Shown in pieces: positions 1 through 5,787 of a stretch of 7,160 bases of DNA; positions within the stretch are counted from its first letter, which is position 1, and every line of letters starts with the position of its first letter. A model generated the notes under the pieces. It ran no database searches. It was not told where the DNA came from and saw only the letters and a program-made list of their open reading frames with translations. This stretch comes from Acidobacteriota bacterium (GTDB lineage Bacteria > Acidobacteriota > Terriglobia > Bryobacterales > JACQDG01), in assembly GCA_016201195.1 (NCBI GenBank), contig JACQDI010000533.1, forward strand, positions 1 through 7,160, given 5' to 3'. A program made the position numbers and the translations under genes.

Positions 1-1
1 C

Positions 2-325
2 GCGACCGGCATCGGATCCGCCCTGTATTGGCAGGCTACCTGGATTTTGTGGGCCGAAGACGAGAGATGGTATGTACTCGTCCAGTTCTTTCCCCTGCTG
101 GCAATTCCCGTCATCCTGCTTCTCTTCCCCCCGCGCTATACGCGGACCATCGACCTGCTGGGCGTTCTCGGCTGGTACGGGCTGGCGAAGATTTTCGAAG
201 GGGCCGATGCGCTGGTGTTTGCGGCGGGCCGAGTGGTCAGTGGCCACACCCTCAAGCACCTGGCCGCCGCTCTAGCGGCCCTGTGGATGCTGCGGATGGT
301 GAAGAACCGGCGCCCTGTAGAATAG
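2..325 (+). CDS. Ceramidase-like (CREST family) membrane protein, C-terminal part
   Basis: The reading frame is open from the left edge of the window, so the gene is cut at its 5' end and only about 107 residues are visible; the TTG at 47 is internal, not the start. Three hydrophobic segments can be seen, at about partial residues 24-42 (VLVQFF...LLLF), 50-76 and 81-98, and the tail MVKNRRPVE is basic. The last helix carries SGHTLKH: an H-x3-H pair (partial residues 82 and 86), the spacing of the two C-terminal zinc-binding histidines of alkaline ceramidases of the CREST superfamily, where they help hydrolyse the amide of (phyto)ceramide in the membrane. The first zinc histidine would lie upstream, outside the window. 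The substrate in a bacterium is unknown. The gene converges with the aldo/keto reductase, 49 bases away. Family assignment is by motif and remembered similarity. Confidence 0.72.
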   Translation, partial: ATGIGSALYWQATWILWAEDERWYVLVQFFPLLAIPVILLLFPPRYTRTIDLLGVLGWYGLAKIFEGADALVFAAGRVVSGHTLKHLAAALAALWMLRMVKNRRPVE

Positions 326-374
326 CCGCCAGGCATTCGACGATCCTGTTTCCGGCTGCCTCGTCGCCCGCGTC

Positions 375-1385
375 CTACCCCATCCACTGCGGATTGCGCG
401 CCGTCCCGTCAAACCTGGTCGACGTCTTGAACAGCTCGTACTTCCCCGACAGCGCTGCCTCCCGCGTCTTCGCCAGCAGCGCCGAAAGCTCGCTCTGGCT
501 GAGCGGCTTGAACGTGCGCGCCGCTTCGAACGCCTGGTCCAGCTTGTCGAGGCTGTCGCAGCCGGTGATCACCACCGATGTCGGCAGGTTGAGCGCGTAG
601 TGCAGGCACTCGATCCCCGTCGCCAGCCCGTTCCTCGGAATCGTTCCGCTCGCCATCGGCTTCATCCCCAGCACGCCGATCCCCTGGTCCACCAGCTTCG
701 GCGCCACCTGGCGCGCGAAGCTCCGGAACTGGGCGTCGAGAATGTTCAGCGGCATCTGCGCCGTATCGAAATGGAAGTTGTTGGCCTGGGCCACTTCGAG
801 CATCCGCAAGTGCACCACCGGGTCCTTGTGTCCCGTGAACCCGATGTACCGGATCTTCCCCGCCTTCTTCGCCTCGAGCAGCGCTTCAATCGGTCCACCC
901 TCCGCAAAGAACCGGTCCGGGTCTTCCATCCGGATGTTCTCGTGGTACTGCATCAGGTCGATGTGATCGGTCTGCAACCGCTGGAGTGACTCATCGATCT
1001 GCTGGGCGGTGGCCGCCTTCGTGCGCCCGTCGAACTTGGTCATCAGAAAGACCTTCTGCCGGTAGCCGTCGCGCAGCGCGTTGCCCATCCACACTTCGCA
1101 CTTGCCCTCGCGGTAGTCCCAGCAGTTGTCCAGGAAATTGATGCCCCGGTCGATGGCGGTCCGGATGATGCGGATGCCCTCCTGCTCCTCTTTCGGAGCC
1201 CCGATATGAGAGCCGCCGAGCCCGATGGCAGACACGCGTTCACCCGTCCGCCCGAGCTTGCGATAAATCATGTCGCCTTTGCGTTCGTCGGCGGCGAACA
1301 GGCCTTGGGAAATCAGGGCGGCGAGGGAAAGCCCGCTCATCCTCTCCAGGAATTCGCGCCGCTTTAAGTTGTCGTGGTCTCGCAT
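375..1385 (-). CDS. Aldo/keto reductase with Tat-type leader
   Basis: A 336-residue member of the aldo/keto reductase superfamily, which reduces carbonyls with NAD(P)H on a TIM barrel. The catalytic tetrad is visible in order: D86 (INFLDN), Y91 (WDYREG), K117 (LMTKFDG) and H148 (LMQYHEN). GLGG follows the first strand (residues 55-58), and MKPMASG (241-247) and VVITGCDSLDKLDQ (271-284) match the late-barrel cofactor region. The N-terminus KRREFLERMSG, then a hydrophobic stretch ending LFAADE, looks like a twin-arginine leader, so the folded, cofactor-loaded enzyme may be exported; the hydrophobic part is short and export is inferred. The ATG is preceded by a strong Shine-Dalgarno GGGAGG (complement of 1390-1395) four bases away. 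The gene is divergent from the amidohydrolase across a 92-base gap. The substrate cannot be told. Confidence 0.93.
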   Translation of the reverse strand: MRDHDNLKRREFLERMSGLSLAALISQGLFAADERKGDMIYRKLGRTGERVSAIGLGGSHIGAPKEEQEGIRIIRTAIDRGINFLDNCWDYREGKCEVWMGNALRDGYRQKVFLMTKFDGRTKAATAQQIDESLQRLQTDHIDLMQYHENIRMEDPDRFFAEGGPIEALLEAKKAGKIRYIGFTGHKDPVVHLRMLEVAQANNFHFDTAQMPLNILDAQFRSFARQVAPKLVDQGIGVLGMKPMASGTIPRNGLATGIECLHYALNLPTSVVITGCDSLDKLDQAFEAARTFKPLSQSELSALLAKTREAALSGKYELFKTSTRFDGTARNPQWMG

Positions 1386-1389
1386 CGTT

Positions 1390-1395
1390 CCTCCC
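1390..1395 (-). promoter_or_regulatory. Shine-Dalgarno of the aldo/keto reductase
   Basis: Read on the minus strand this is GGGAGG, four bases before the ATG at 1385. It is the clearest ribosome binding site in the window and fixes the reductase start. Confidence 0.75.
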
Positions 1396-1447
1396 TTCCT
1401 GCACCAAATCTTATCAGACCGGTACCCGACAGTAGTTATACGACTCC

Positions 1448-1477
1448 TTGACCGCAGTCCGAGGGAGCGGTTATAGT
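1448..1477 (+). promoter_or_regulatory. Candidate sigma70-type promoter before the amidohydrolase
   Basis: TTGACC (1448-1453) and TATAGT (1472-1477) are separated by 18 bases, a good match to -35/-10 boxes. Transcription would begin near 1484, just ahead of the in-frame GTG at 1487. If this promoter is the one used, the TTG codons at 1448 and 1478 lie upstream of the transcript and the message would be nearly leaderless. The competing view is that AGGGAG (1462-1467) is a ribosome binding site for TTG 1478. Confidence 0.45.
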
Positions 1478-2743
1478 TTGCTTACCGTGAGCGCATATCT
1501 GTCGCTACTGGCCGCCCTGCTGGCATGCTCGCCGGCCGCGTTCGCGCAGGCGCCACAGTACGATCTGCTGCTGAAAGGCGGGCGCGTCATTGATCCCAAG
1601 AACAACATCGACGAGGTGCGCGACGTCGCCATTCGCGGCGATCGGATAGCCGCGGTGGCGCCGAACCTGCCGGTCGCGACCGCAAAGAAAACGATCGACG
1701 TTTCGAGCCTTTACGTGACGCCCGGGCTGGTCGACATCCACGTCCACGTGTTTACGCAAAGCGCCCCCGGCACCGTCTACGAAAGCGAAAGCAGCGTGAT
1801 TCCCGACCACGCCTGCTTTCGCACCGCCGTCACGACGGTAGTGGACGCCGGAACCACCGGCTGGAGGAGCTTTCCCGATTTGCGGCGGCGCATCATCGAC
1901 CGCTCTCGAGCCCGCGTGCTGGCGATGCTGAATATCGTCGGAACCGGGATGATGAACAACGAGGTGGAGCAGAATCCGGTGGATATGGAGCCGGAAAAGA
2001 CGGCGGCGATGGCGAAGCAGCATCCCGATGTGATCGTGGGCATCAAGTCGGCGCACTGGCGCCAGCCTACGTTCACTTCGGTGGAACGGGCGGTGGAGGC
2101 CGGCCGGCTGGCCAATCTTCCCGTCATGGTGGATTTCGGCTCCTTCTTACCGGAGCGGCCGTATCAGCAGATGGTGCTCGAGATCCTGCGGCCGGGGGAC
2201 ATGAGCACTCATTTCTACCGCGTGCCGGCGCCCCTGCTGGACCAGAGCGAGAAGATGCTGCCCTATCTGGAGACGGCGCGACGCCGGGGAGTCAAGTTCG
2301 ACGTGGGGCACGGCGGCGGCAGCTTCTATTTTCGCCAAGCGGAGCCTCTGGTGAAACAGGGATTCTGGCCGGACTCCATTTCGACCGACCTGCACGGCGG
2401 CTCCATAAACGGTGCGATGATCGACATGCTCAACGTGATGTCGAAATTCCTCGCCCTGGGCGTGCCGATGAAGGAAGTGATCCGCCAGTCTACTACCAAT
2501 CCGGCGACGCAAGTCAAGCGCCCCGATCTGGGCCAGATCGCACCGGGAGCGGAAGCTGATATTGCCGTGCTGCGGCTGGATTCGGGAAATTTCGGGTTCG
2601 TGGACGTTCGCGGCGGGCGGATTACGGGAACCCGGAGACTTGGCTGCGAGATGACCGTCCGCGCCGGCAAGATTGTCTTCGACTTGAATGGTCGCGCCGG
2701 AAGTCCCTGGCGCACGGCCGCCATCGACTATCCGACGAAATAG
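1478..2743 (+). CDS. Exported amidohydrolase/deacetylase-family metallohydrolase (COG3964-like)
   Basis: A 421-residue amidohydrolase-superfamily enzyme; characterised COG3964 relatives were first called dihydroorotases, and one cleaves acetyl esters such as acetyl-(R)-mandelate. The exact substrate here is unknown. A hydrophobic leader ending ACSPAAFAQA (about residues 16-25) predicts export. Metal-site motifs, numbered from TTG 1478: H88-x-H90 in VDIHVHVF, K190 in GIKSAHW (the expected carboxylated bridging lysine), H245 in MSTHFY, H278 in DVGHGGGS and D304 in STDLHGGS. In the strand-5 segment, VMVDFG has D219 where I expect a histidine in characterised relatives. A C-terminal beta-sandwich segment (ADIAVLRL to GKIVFDLNG) completes the fold. 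Start choice is uncertain: TTG 1478 has AGGGAG ten bases upstream; TTG 1448 would give a leader with a positive charge; GTG 1487 fits a leaderless message. Nothing after the leader depends on the choice. Confidence 0.88.
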   Translation: MLTVSAYLSLLAALLACSPAAFAQAPQYDLLLKGGRVIDPKNNIDEVRDVAIRGDRIAAVAPNLPVATAKKTIDVSSLYVTPGLVDIHVHVFTQSAPGTVYESESSVIPDHACFRTAVTTVVDAGTTGWRSFPDLRRRIIDRSRARVLAMLNIVGTGMMNNEVEQNPVDMEPEKTAAMAKQHPDVIVGIKSAHWRQPTFTSVERAVEAGRLANLPVMVDFGSFLPERPYQQMVLEILRPGDMSTHFYRVPAPLLDQSEKMLPYLETARRRGVKFDVGHGGGSFYFRQAEPLVKQGFWPDSISTDLHGGSINGAMIDMLNVMSKFLALGVPMKEVIRQSTTNPATQVKRPDLGQIAPGAEADIAVLRLDSGNFGFVDVRGGRITGTRRLGCEMTVRAGKIVFDLNGRAGSPWRTAAIDYPTK

Positions 2744-2749
2744 CCGGCC

Positions 2750-2766
2750 AAGCGATCTCATCGCTT
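2750..2766 (+). terminator. Small hairpin after the amidohydrolase stop
   Basis: AAGCGAT (2750-2756) and ATCGCTT (2760-2766) form a perfect seven-pair stem with a three-base loop, six bases after the stop codon. No T-run follows, so it is not a canonical intrinsic terminator; it could be a 3'-end stabilising hairpin or chance. Confidence 0.3.
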
Positions 2767-2861
2767 ACCAGCTTGATTGCTCCCAACCAACGCGGCATGC
2801 CCAGTGGATCGGCCTCGATGCGTGGTTTCCGCAGCAACTCGGCGCGGCCGCGGGTTGAGCC

Positions 2862-2937
<76 letters not shown>

Positions 2938-2946
2938 AATACCTTC

Positions 2947-2975
2947 ATTGTAAACTGCTTACGCCACTGTTTCCA
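2947..2975 (-). promoter_or_regulatory. Promoter of the tRNA gene
   Basis: On the minus strand, TGGAAA (2970-2975) and TACAAT (2947-2952) are 17 bases apart, matching four and five of six consensus positions. The -10 box ends nine bases before the first base of the mature tRNA, so the 5' leader would be only a few bases long. Confidence 0.5.
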
Positions 2976-3031
2976 TCTGCCTCGGAAGGCGGTATGCCCA
3001 CAGGTATGACCACCGGGCGTCTCCGGGACTC

Positions 3032-3142
3032 AGTCAAAAGTCAAAAGTGTGGAGGCGGCTGCGCCGCAGCGTCTTTCAACGAGCTGAAGCGCGAGGAGGG
3101 TTTTACTTTTGACCTTTGACTTTTGCCTTTTGACTTTTGACT
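3032..3142. repeat. TTTTGAC heptamer repeat with 16-base inverted arms
   Basis: The right part (3106-3141) is five consecutive units of a degenerate heptamer: CTTTTGAC, CTTTGAC, TTTTGCC, TTTTGAC, TTTTGAC. The left part (3032-3047), AGTCAAAAGTCAAAAG, is the exact reverse complement of 3127-3142, so the two arms could form a 16-pair stem around a 79-base GC-rich spacer that itself contains GCGGC-TGC-GCCGC (3055-3067). The element lies in the spacer between the tRNA promoter and the 3' end of the racemase-like gene, 26 bases beyond that gene's stop. A role as an interspersed mobile repeat or an RNA 3'-end structure is inference. It sits in sharp composition contrast to its surroundings. Confidence 0.75.
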
Positions 3143-3167
3143 TGCTGTTGATCGGCTCTTGCGTTTC

Positions 3168-4379
3168 TCAGACAGCCACTTCCCTGCCCTTGTACTTGTC
3201 CTTGTACACCCCCTCCTCCACGCGGATTCCCAGCCCCGGAGCCCGAGGCACCGTGTACTGCCCGCCGCGGAACACGTAGCCCTCCGTAAGGATCGCGTCA
3301 CAGCGCGAGCGGTCGTCTTCGGCGGCGATGGCGCCACGGGTGGCCTTGGCGAATTGCAGTCCCATCAGGCCGCCGATCTGGGATCCCCAGTTGTGGGGGA
3401 CGCACACCGCGCCCGCGGCAGCGCTCAGCTCAGCCGCGTCGCGGTTGCCAAGAAACCCCGCGCGCCGGATGTCGATCTGCGTGACGTCGATCAGCACCCG
3501 GGGCTTCAGATACGGCCCCAGCTCCTCGGCCGACCGCATGTCCTCGCCGTCGGCGATGAAGGTCTTCATCCCCGCCTGTTGCATTTTCTCCTTCAGGCGG
3601 GTGTAGAGGGCGATGTCCTGGGGAAAGATCTCCTCGATCCAGTAGAGGTTCGATTTCTGGGTCTCGGCCAGGAAGCGCCAGGCGAGGTCAAATTCGCCCT
3701 TGTAGGCATTGTTGGCGTCGGCCATGATCTTCACCTGCGGGCCGACGGCGCGGCGCACGGCGTTGACGACCTCGATGTCGCGCTCTACGCCGGGCAGGCC
3801 GGGAATCCACTTGAAGTTGCGGCCCACCTTCAGCTTCATGCCGCGATAGCCGGAGCGTACCGCTTCTTCGGCTTCGGCCACCACTGCCGCCACGCCCTTC
3901 TCCGGCCGCATCACGTCACTGAAATAGAGCGTCCCATCGTAGACCTCGACGCGGTCGCGCGCCGGCGCCCCCAGCAGCTCGTAGCAGGGAACCTCGAGCA
4001 ACTGCCCGATCAGGTCGAACAGGGCGCTGTCGAGGAAGCGGTACCGCGCAAGCGCCGGATGCTTCGCGCTGCGGATCCGGCCGTCCATCTCGTAGAGATC
4101 CGTCGGGTTCGCGCCGATCAGGCCGCGCAGAGCTTCGAGCATGGGCTTGTCGGGCGAAGAGTAATCGAGCGTACCCGTCCCCGAGATCCCCTGGTCGGTG
4201 AACACGCGCAGCAGGTGGGTGGAGTAGGTTTCGCCTTTGGCCGCCGGGTCCTGGGAATTCATAGCCACGGGCTTGTGGAAGCGACCCTCGATGGGAGCAA
4301 TCGTAATGCGGGTGATCTTGGCGGGCGAAGCCCCCGCGGCGGCCGTGGCCGCCAGGCCCAGGAATTCTCGTCGTCGCAT
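3168..4379 (-). CDS. Mandelate racemase/muconate lactonizing-type enolase-superfamily enzyme, Tat leader
   Basis: A 403-residue enolase-superfamily protein; these enzymes remove a proton alpha to a carboxylate, using Mg2+, to racemise, dehydrate or cycloisomerise organic acids, often sugar acids. The N-terminal capping domain spans about residues 22-140 (KITRITIAPIEGRF onwards). In the barrel, the catalytic K-x-K is K182/K184 (GMKLKVGR), the metal ligands are D221 (MADANNAY), E249 (WIEEIF) and E279 (ADGED), and H329 (VPHNWGSQ) is the expected second acid/base. The full set suggests an active enzyme of the mandelate-racemase subgroup. The leader RRREFLGLAATAAAGASPA is a short twin-arginine type, so export is likely but the h-region is brief. 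Only a weak AAGGTG lies before the ATG, inside a possible hairpin loop. Substrate is not predictable from sequence alone. No same-strand partner is adjacent except the small ORF upstream. Confidence 0.92.
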   Translation of the reverse strand: MRRREFLGLAATAAAGASPAKITRITIAPIEGRFHKPVAMNSQDPAAKGETYSTHLLRVFTDQGISGTGTLDYSSPDKPMLEALRGLIGANPTDLYEMDGRIRSAKHPALARYRFLDSALFDLIGQLLEVPCYELLGAPARDRVEVYDGTLYFSDVMRPEKGVAAVVAEAEEAVRSGYRGMKLKVGRNFKWIPGLPGVERDIEVVNAVRRAVGPQVKIMADANNAYKGEFDLAWRFLAETQKSNLYWIEEIFPQDIALYTRLKEKMQQAGMKTFIADGEDMRSAEELGPYLKPRVLIDVTQIDIRRAGFLGNRDAAELSAAAGAVCVPHNWGSQIGGLMGLQFAKATRGAIAAEDDRSRCDAILTEGYVFRGGQYTVPRAPGLGIRVEEGVYKDKYKGREVAV

Positions 4380-4425
4380 GGAGTGATCTTACACCTTGGC
4401 ACTCCCTCTACACCGGGAAGTGTAG
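4380..4425 (-). promoter_or_regulatory. Two inverted repeats just upstream of the racemase-like gene
   Basis: GGAGTG (4380-4385) and CACTCC (4400-4405) form a six-pair stem ending directly at the start codon, with the weak ribosome binding site AAGGTG in its 14-base loop. A second perfect dyad, CTACAC (4408-4413) and GTGTAG (4420-4425), separated by six bases, follows upstream. They could be an operator or 5'-UTR hairpins; no regulator can be named. Confidence 0.35.
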
Positions 4426-4436
4426 CTGAGACTTCG

Positions 4437-4730
4437 CTACGGAATCCCCTCGAAGCGCGGGTCGTCGATGGGCCGGAGGTTCGTGACTTCCAGGTCGAAC
4501 TCCGGCACCATGTTCGTGAAGTCGTCCGGCAGGTATCTGAAGTTGTAGTGCTCGTACTTGTTGTCGCGCTCCCAGAGCATCAGGACGCAGAAGTCGCTTG
4601 GGGTGACGAAGTGTCCGGACACGGTGAAACCGCTGTCGCTTGCGCCGTGGAGAGTCGCCGCCGCACCGCGCCCGTCGAAGCCACGGAGGTGCATCGTCCG
4701 GTGTGGCTGGAGCTTTTTGATGACCTCCAC
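4437..4730 (-). CDS. Unrecognised small protein, possibly a remnant of a larger gene
   Basis: A 97-residue frame from a GTG at 4730 to a TAG at 4437. I do not recognise a characterised family. The protein has regular protein-like content (MHLRGFDGRGAAATLHGA, GFTVSGHF, HYNFRYLPDDFTNMVPEF, NLRPIDDPRF) with beta-rich character, and the antisense frames lack this. As I remember, such a segment occurs near the N-terminus of much longer uncharacterised acidobacterial proteins; this is unverified. Signs that it may be broken: no ribosome binding site, a GTG start, an open frame continuing upstream to 4763 without a better start, and after the TAG the frame stays open for 15 codons beginning RSLSYTSR before a second stop at 4389-4391. 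It lies 57 bases upstream of the racemase-like gene on the same strand and is back-to-back with the HU-type gene, whose promoter overlaps its 5' flank. Confidence 0.5.
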   Translation of the reverse strand: MEVIKKLQPHRTMHLRGFDGRGAAATLHGASDSGFTVSGHFVTPSDFCVLMLWERDNKYEHYNFRYLPDDFTNMVPEFDLEVTNLRPIDDPRFEGIP

Positions 4731-4754
4731 AGAGCATTTGCGACACCCTGGATG

Positions 4755-4763
4755 TGCTATAAT
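4755..4763 (+). promoter_or_regulatory. Extended -10 promoter of the HU/NDT-like pair
   Basis: TGCTATAAT is a perfect extended -10 element (TGn plus TATAAT). Only eight bases separate it from the ATG at 4772, so transcription should start at or right next to the start codon; no Shine-Dalgarno is present. No good -35 box is seen at normal spacing, which is expected for extended -10 promoters. Confidence 0.65.
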
Positions 4764-4771
4764 TCAAACGT

Positions 4772-5062
4772 ATGCTCAGGCCTGTCAGAATCACAACTCG
4801 GTTTCCTTCGGTTTCAGAGACGGCCAAGAAGCTGGGGGTTTCGGAGCATGACGCGAGGGTTCTTTCAGAACTGGCTGAGCGTTCCTGGAAAACCGGTGTT
4901 TTCGTGATCCCGGGTATCGGACGACTGGTTCGCGTGGGTCGCAAGACCCGTATGGGACGCAACTCGGCTACTGGTGAGGCGATCAAGATCCCGTCAAAGA
5001 AGGTGGTCAAGTTCCGCGTGGCAAAGGCTGCCAAAGACGCGATCGACCCACTGACAAAGTAG
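4772..5062 (+). CDS. HU-family DNA-binding protein, variant
   Basis: A 96-residue protein of the HU/IHF family, which binds and bends DNA as a dimer through beta-arms. The C-terminal half is clear: PGIG (47-50), the arm GRKTRMGRN (56-64), TGEAIKIP (67-74) and the closing VVKFRVAKAAKDAI (78-91), equal in spacing to E. coli HU from PGFG to GRNP. Two features are odd. The arm-tip proline that intercalates into DNA in HU (GRNP) is serine here (S65). Also, the helical part is about five residues shorter than in E. coli HU between the LS turn and PGFG. The first 25 residues (FPSVSETAKKLGVSEHDARV) read like a small helix-turn-helix as much as an HU helix pair. The gene is probably translated from a leaderless message. 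It ends directly at the next gene's ATG, so the two are one operon, perhaps with this protein acting as its regulator. Confidence 0.85.
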   Translation: MLRPVRITTRFPSVSETAKKLGVSEHDARVLSELAERSWKTGVFVIPGIGRLVRVGRKTRMGRNSATGEAIKIPSKKVVKFRVAKAAKDAIDPLTK

Positions 5063-5671
5063 ATGGCCCGCGTTGCTCGCGACAGTGCTTTCTTGAACGT
5101 GCCCTATGACGATCGGTATAAGGACCTTTACCTGGCGTTCATCGCCGGACTGACAGCCTTTGGATTGGACCCTAGAGCCACACTTGAGGTTCCCGGCGGT
5201 GAGCGCCGCCTTGACCGAATCTTCGAATTGATTATATCCTGCCAATACTCTTTTCACGACTTGTCGCGCGTGGAGCTCGACCGCAGGTCTCCCCCGACGC
5301 CGAGGTTCAATATGCCGTTTGAGCTGGGTCTCGTTCTTGGCTGGCTGAAGGCAAATAGAAGAACGAATCACACGTGGTTCGTCTTTGAGTCTGTCAAGCG
5401 GCGTCTTCAAAAATCGCTAAGCGATCTGGACGGCACCGATCCTTATGTTCATGACGGGACACCGCAGGGGGTTTTTCGCGAACTGAGCAATGCCCTCGTG
5501 AGAAGGACCCATCAGCCCACCGTCGGCCAGATGAAGAGTATCTACGATAGCATTAAGATGGCGTCTCCGTTGGTCATCAAGAACGCGGGAGCCAAGTCGC
5601 TCTTTGAGGCTCGCGTGTTCACACAGCTCGCCGTCCTGGCCAGACAGTACGCTGAACTCGCGATTCTGTAG
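5063..5671 (+). CDS. Conserved hypothetical protein, nucleoside deoxyribosyltransferase/TIR-like fold suspected
   Basis: A 202-residue soluble protein with no signal or membrane segment. I know no characterised homologue, though similar hypothetical proteins seem common in Acidobacteria. The order of motifs resembles nucleoside 2-deoxyribosyltransferase-like and TIR-like Rossmann proteins: an opening strand with AFLNVPYDDRYKDLY (9-23), a helix RRLDRIFELIISC (48-60), then FHDLSRVE (64-71), and RFNMPFELGLVLG (81-93), where E87 occupies the place of the catalytic glutamate in N-x-x-x-ELG motifs. In those families the reaction is cleavage of an N-glycosidic bond in nucleosides or NAD. The C-terminal half (DLDGTDPYVHDGTPQG, then helices to 202) is unassigned. 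The ATG directly follows the stop of the HU-type gene, with no ribosome binding site, so translation is probably coupled. G+C is about 49 % in four counted lines, against roughly 68 % in lines of the flanking metabolic genes, suggesting transfer. Enzymatic role is inference. Confidence 0.8.
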   Translation: MARVARDSAFLNVPYDDRYKDLYLAFIAGLTAFGLDPRATLEVPGGERRLDRIFELIISCQYSFHDLSRVELDRRSPPTPRFNMPFELGLVLGWLKANRRTNHTWFVFESVKRRLQKSLSDLDGTDPYVHDGTPQGVFRELSNALVRRTHQPTVGQMKSIYDSIKMASPLVIKNAGAKSLFEARVFTQLAVLARQYAELAIL

Positions 5672-5767
5672 TCGTTTTGACTGCCTGACGGCTCGGCGCG
5701 GGATGCTCGTCCGGGTCCCCGGCCAGCGGCATCTGTTTTCCGGCCCTCGAAGGGCATAGCGCTCACA

Positions 5768-5787
5768 GGCTTAAACCGGCTTAAACC
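5768..5787. repeat. Tandem 10-base repeat in the convergent spacer
   Basis: GGCTTAAACC occurs twice in direct succession (5768-5777 and 5778-5787), ending at the aminotransferase stop codon. The rest of the 115-base spacer between the converging genes holds a five-pair hairpin (5743-5755) without a T-run, and no recognisable gene or clear terminator. Confidence 0.6.

Noticed and set aside
28..600. A 190-codon plus-strand frame at the left end.
   Set aside because: It crosses the ceramidase-like stop and runs antisense into the aldo/keto reductase; the composition is that of a shadow.
3032..3142. CRISPR array.
   Set aside because: The units are seven-base tandem repeats without spacers, and there is no cas gene.
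3159..4907. A 582-codon open frame on the plus strand.
   Set aside because: It is antisense to the racemase-like gene, whose catalytic residues are all present. Its protein is rich in H, V, R and A without any domain, as expected for a shadow frame in GC-rich DNA.
4408..5034. A 208-codon minus-strand frame opposite the HU-type gene.
   Set aside because: The HU motifs on the plus strand are unmistakable; this frame has no recognisable content and overlaps the small ORF in another frame.
5743..5755. Intrinsic terminator between the converging genes.
   Set aside because: GCCCT-CGA-AGGGC forms a hairpin, but no T-run follows it in either direction.
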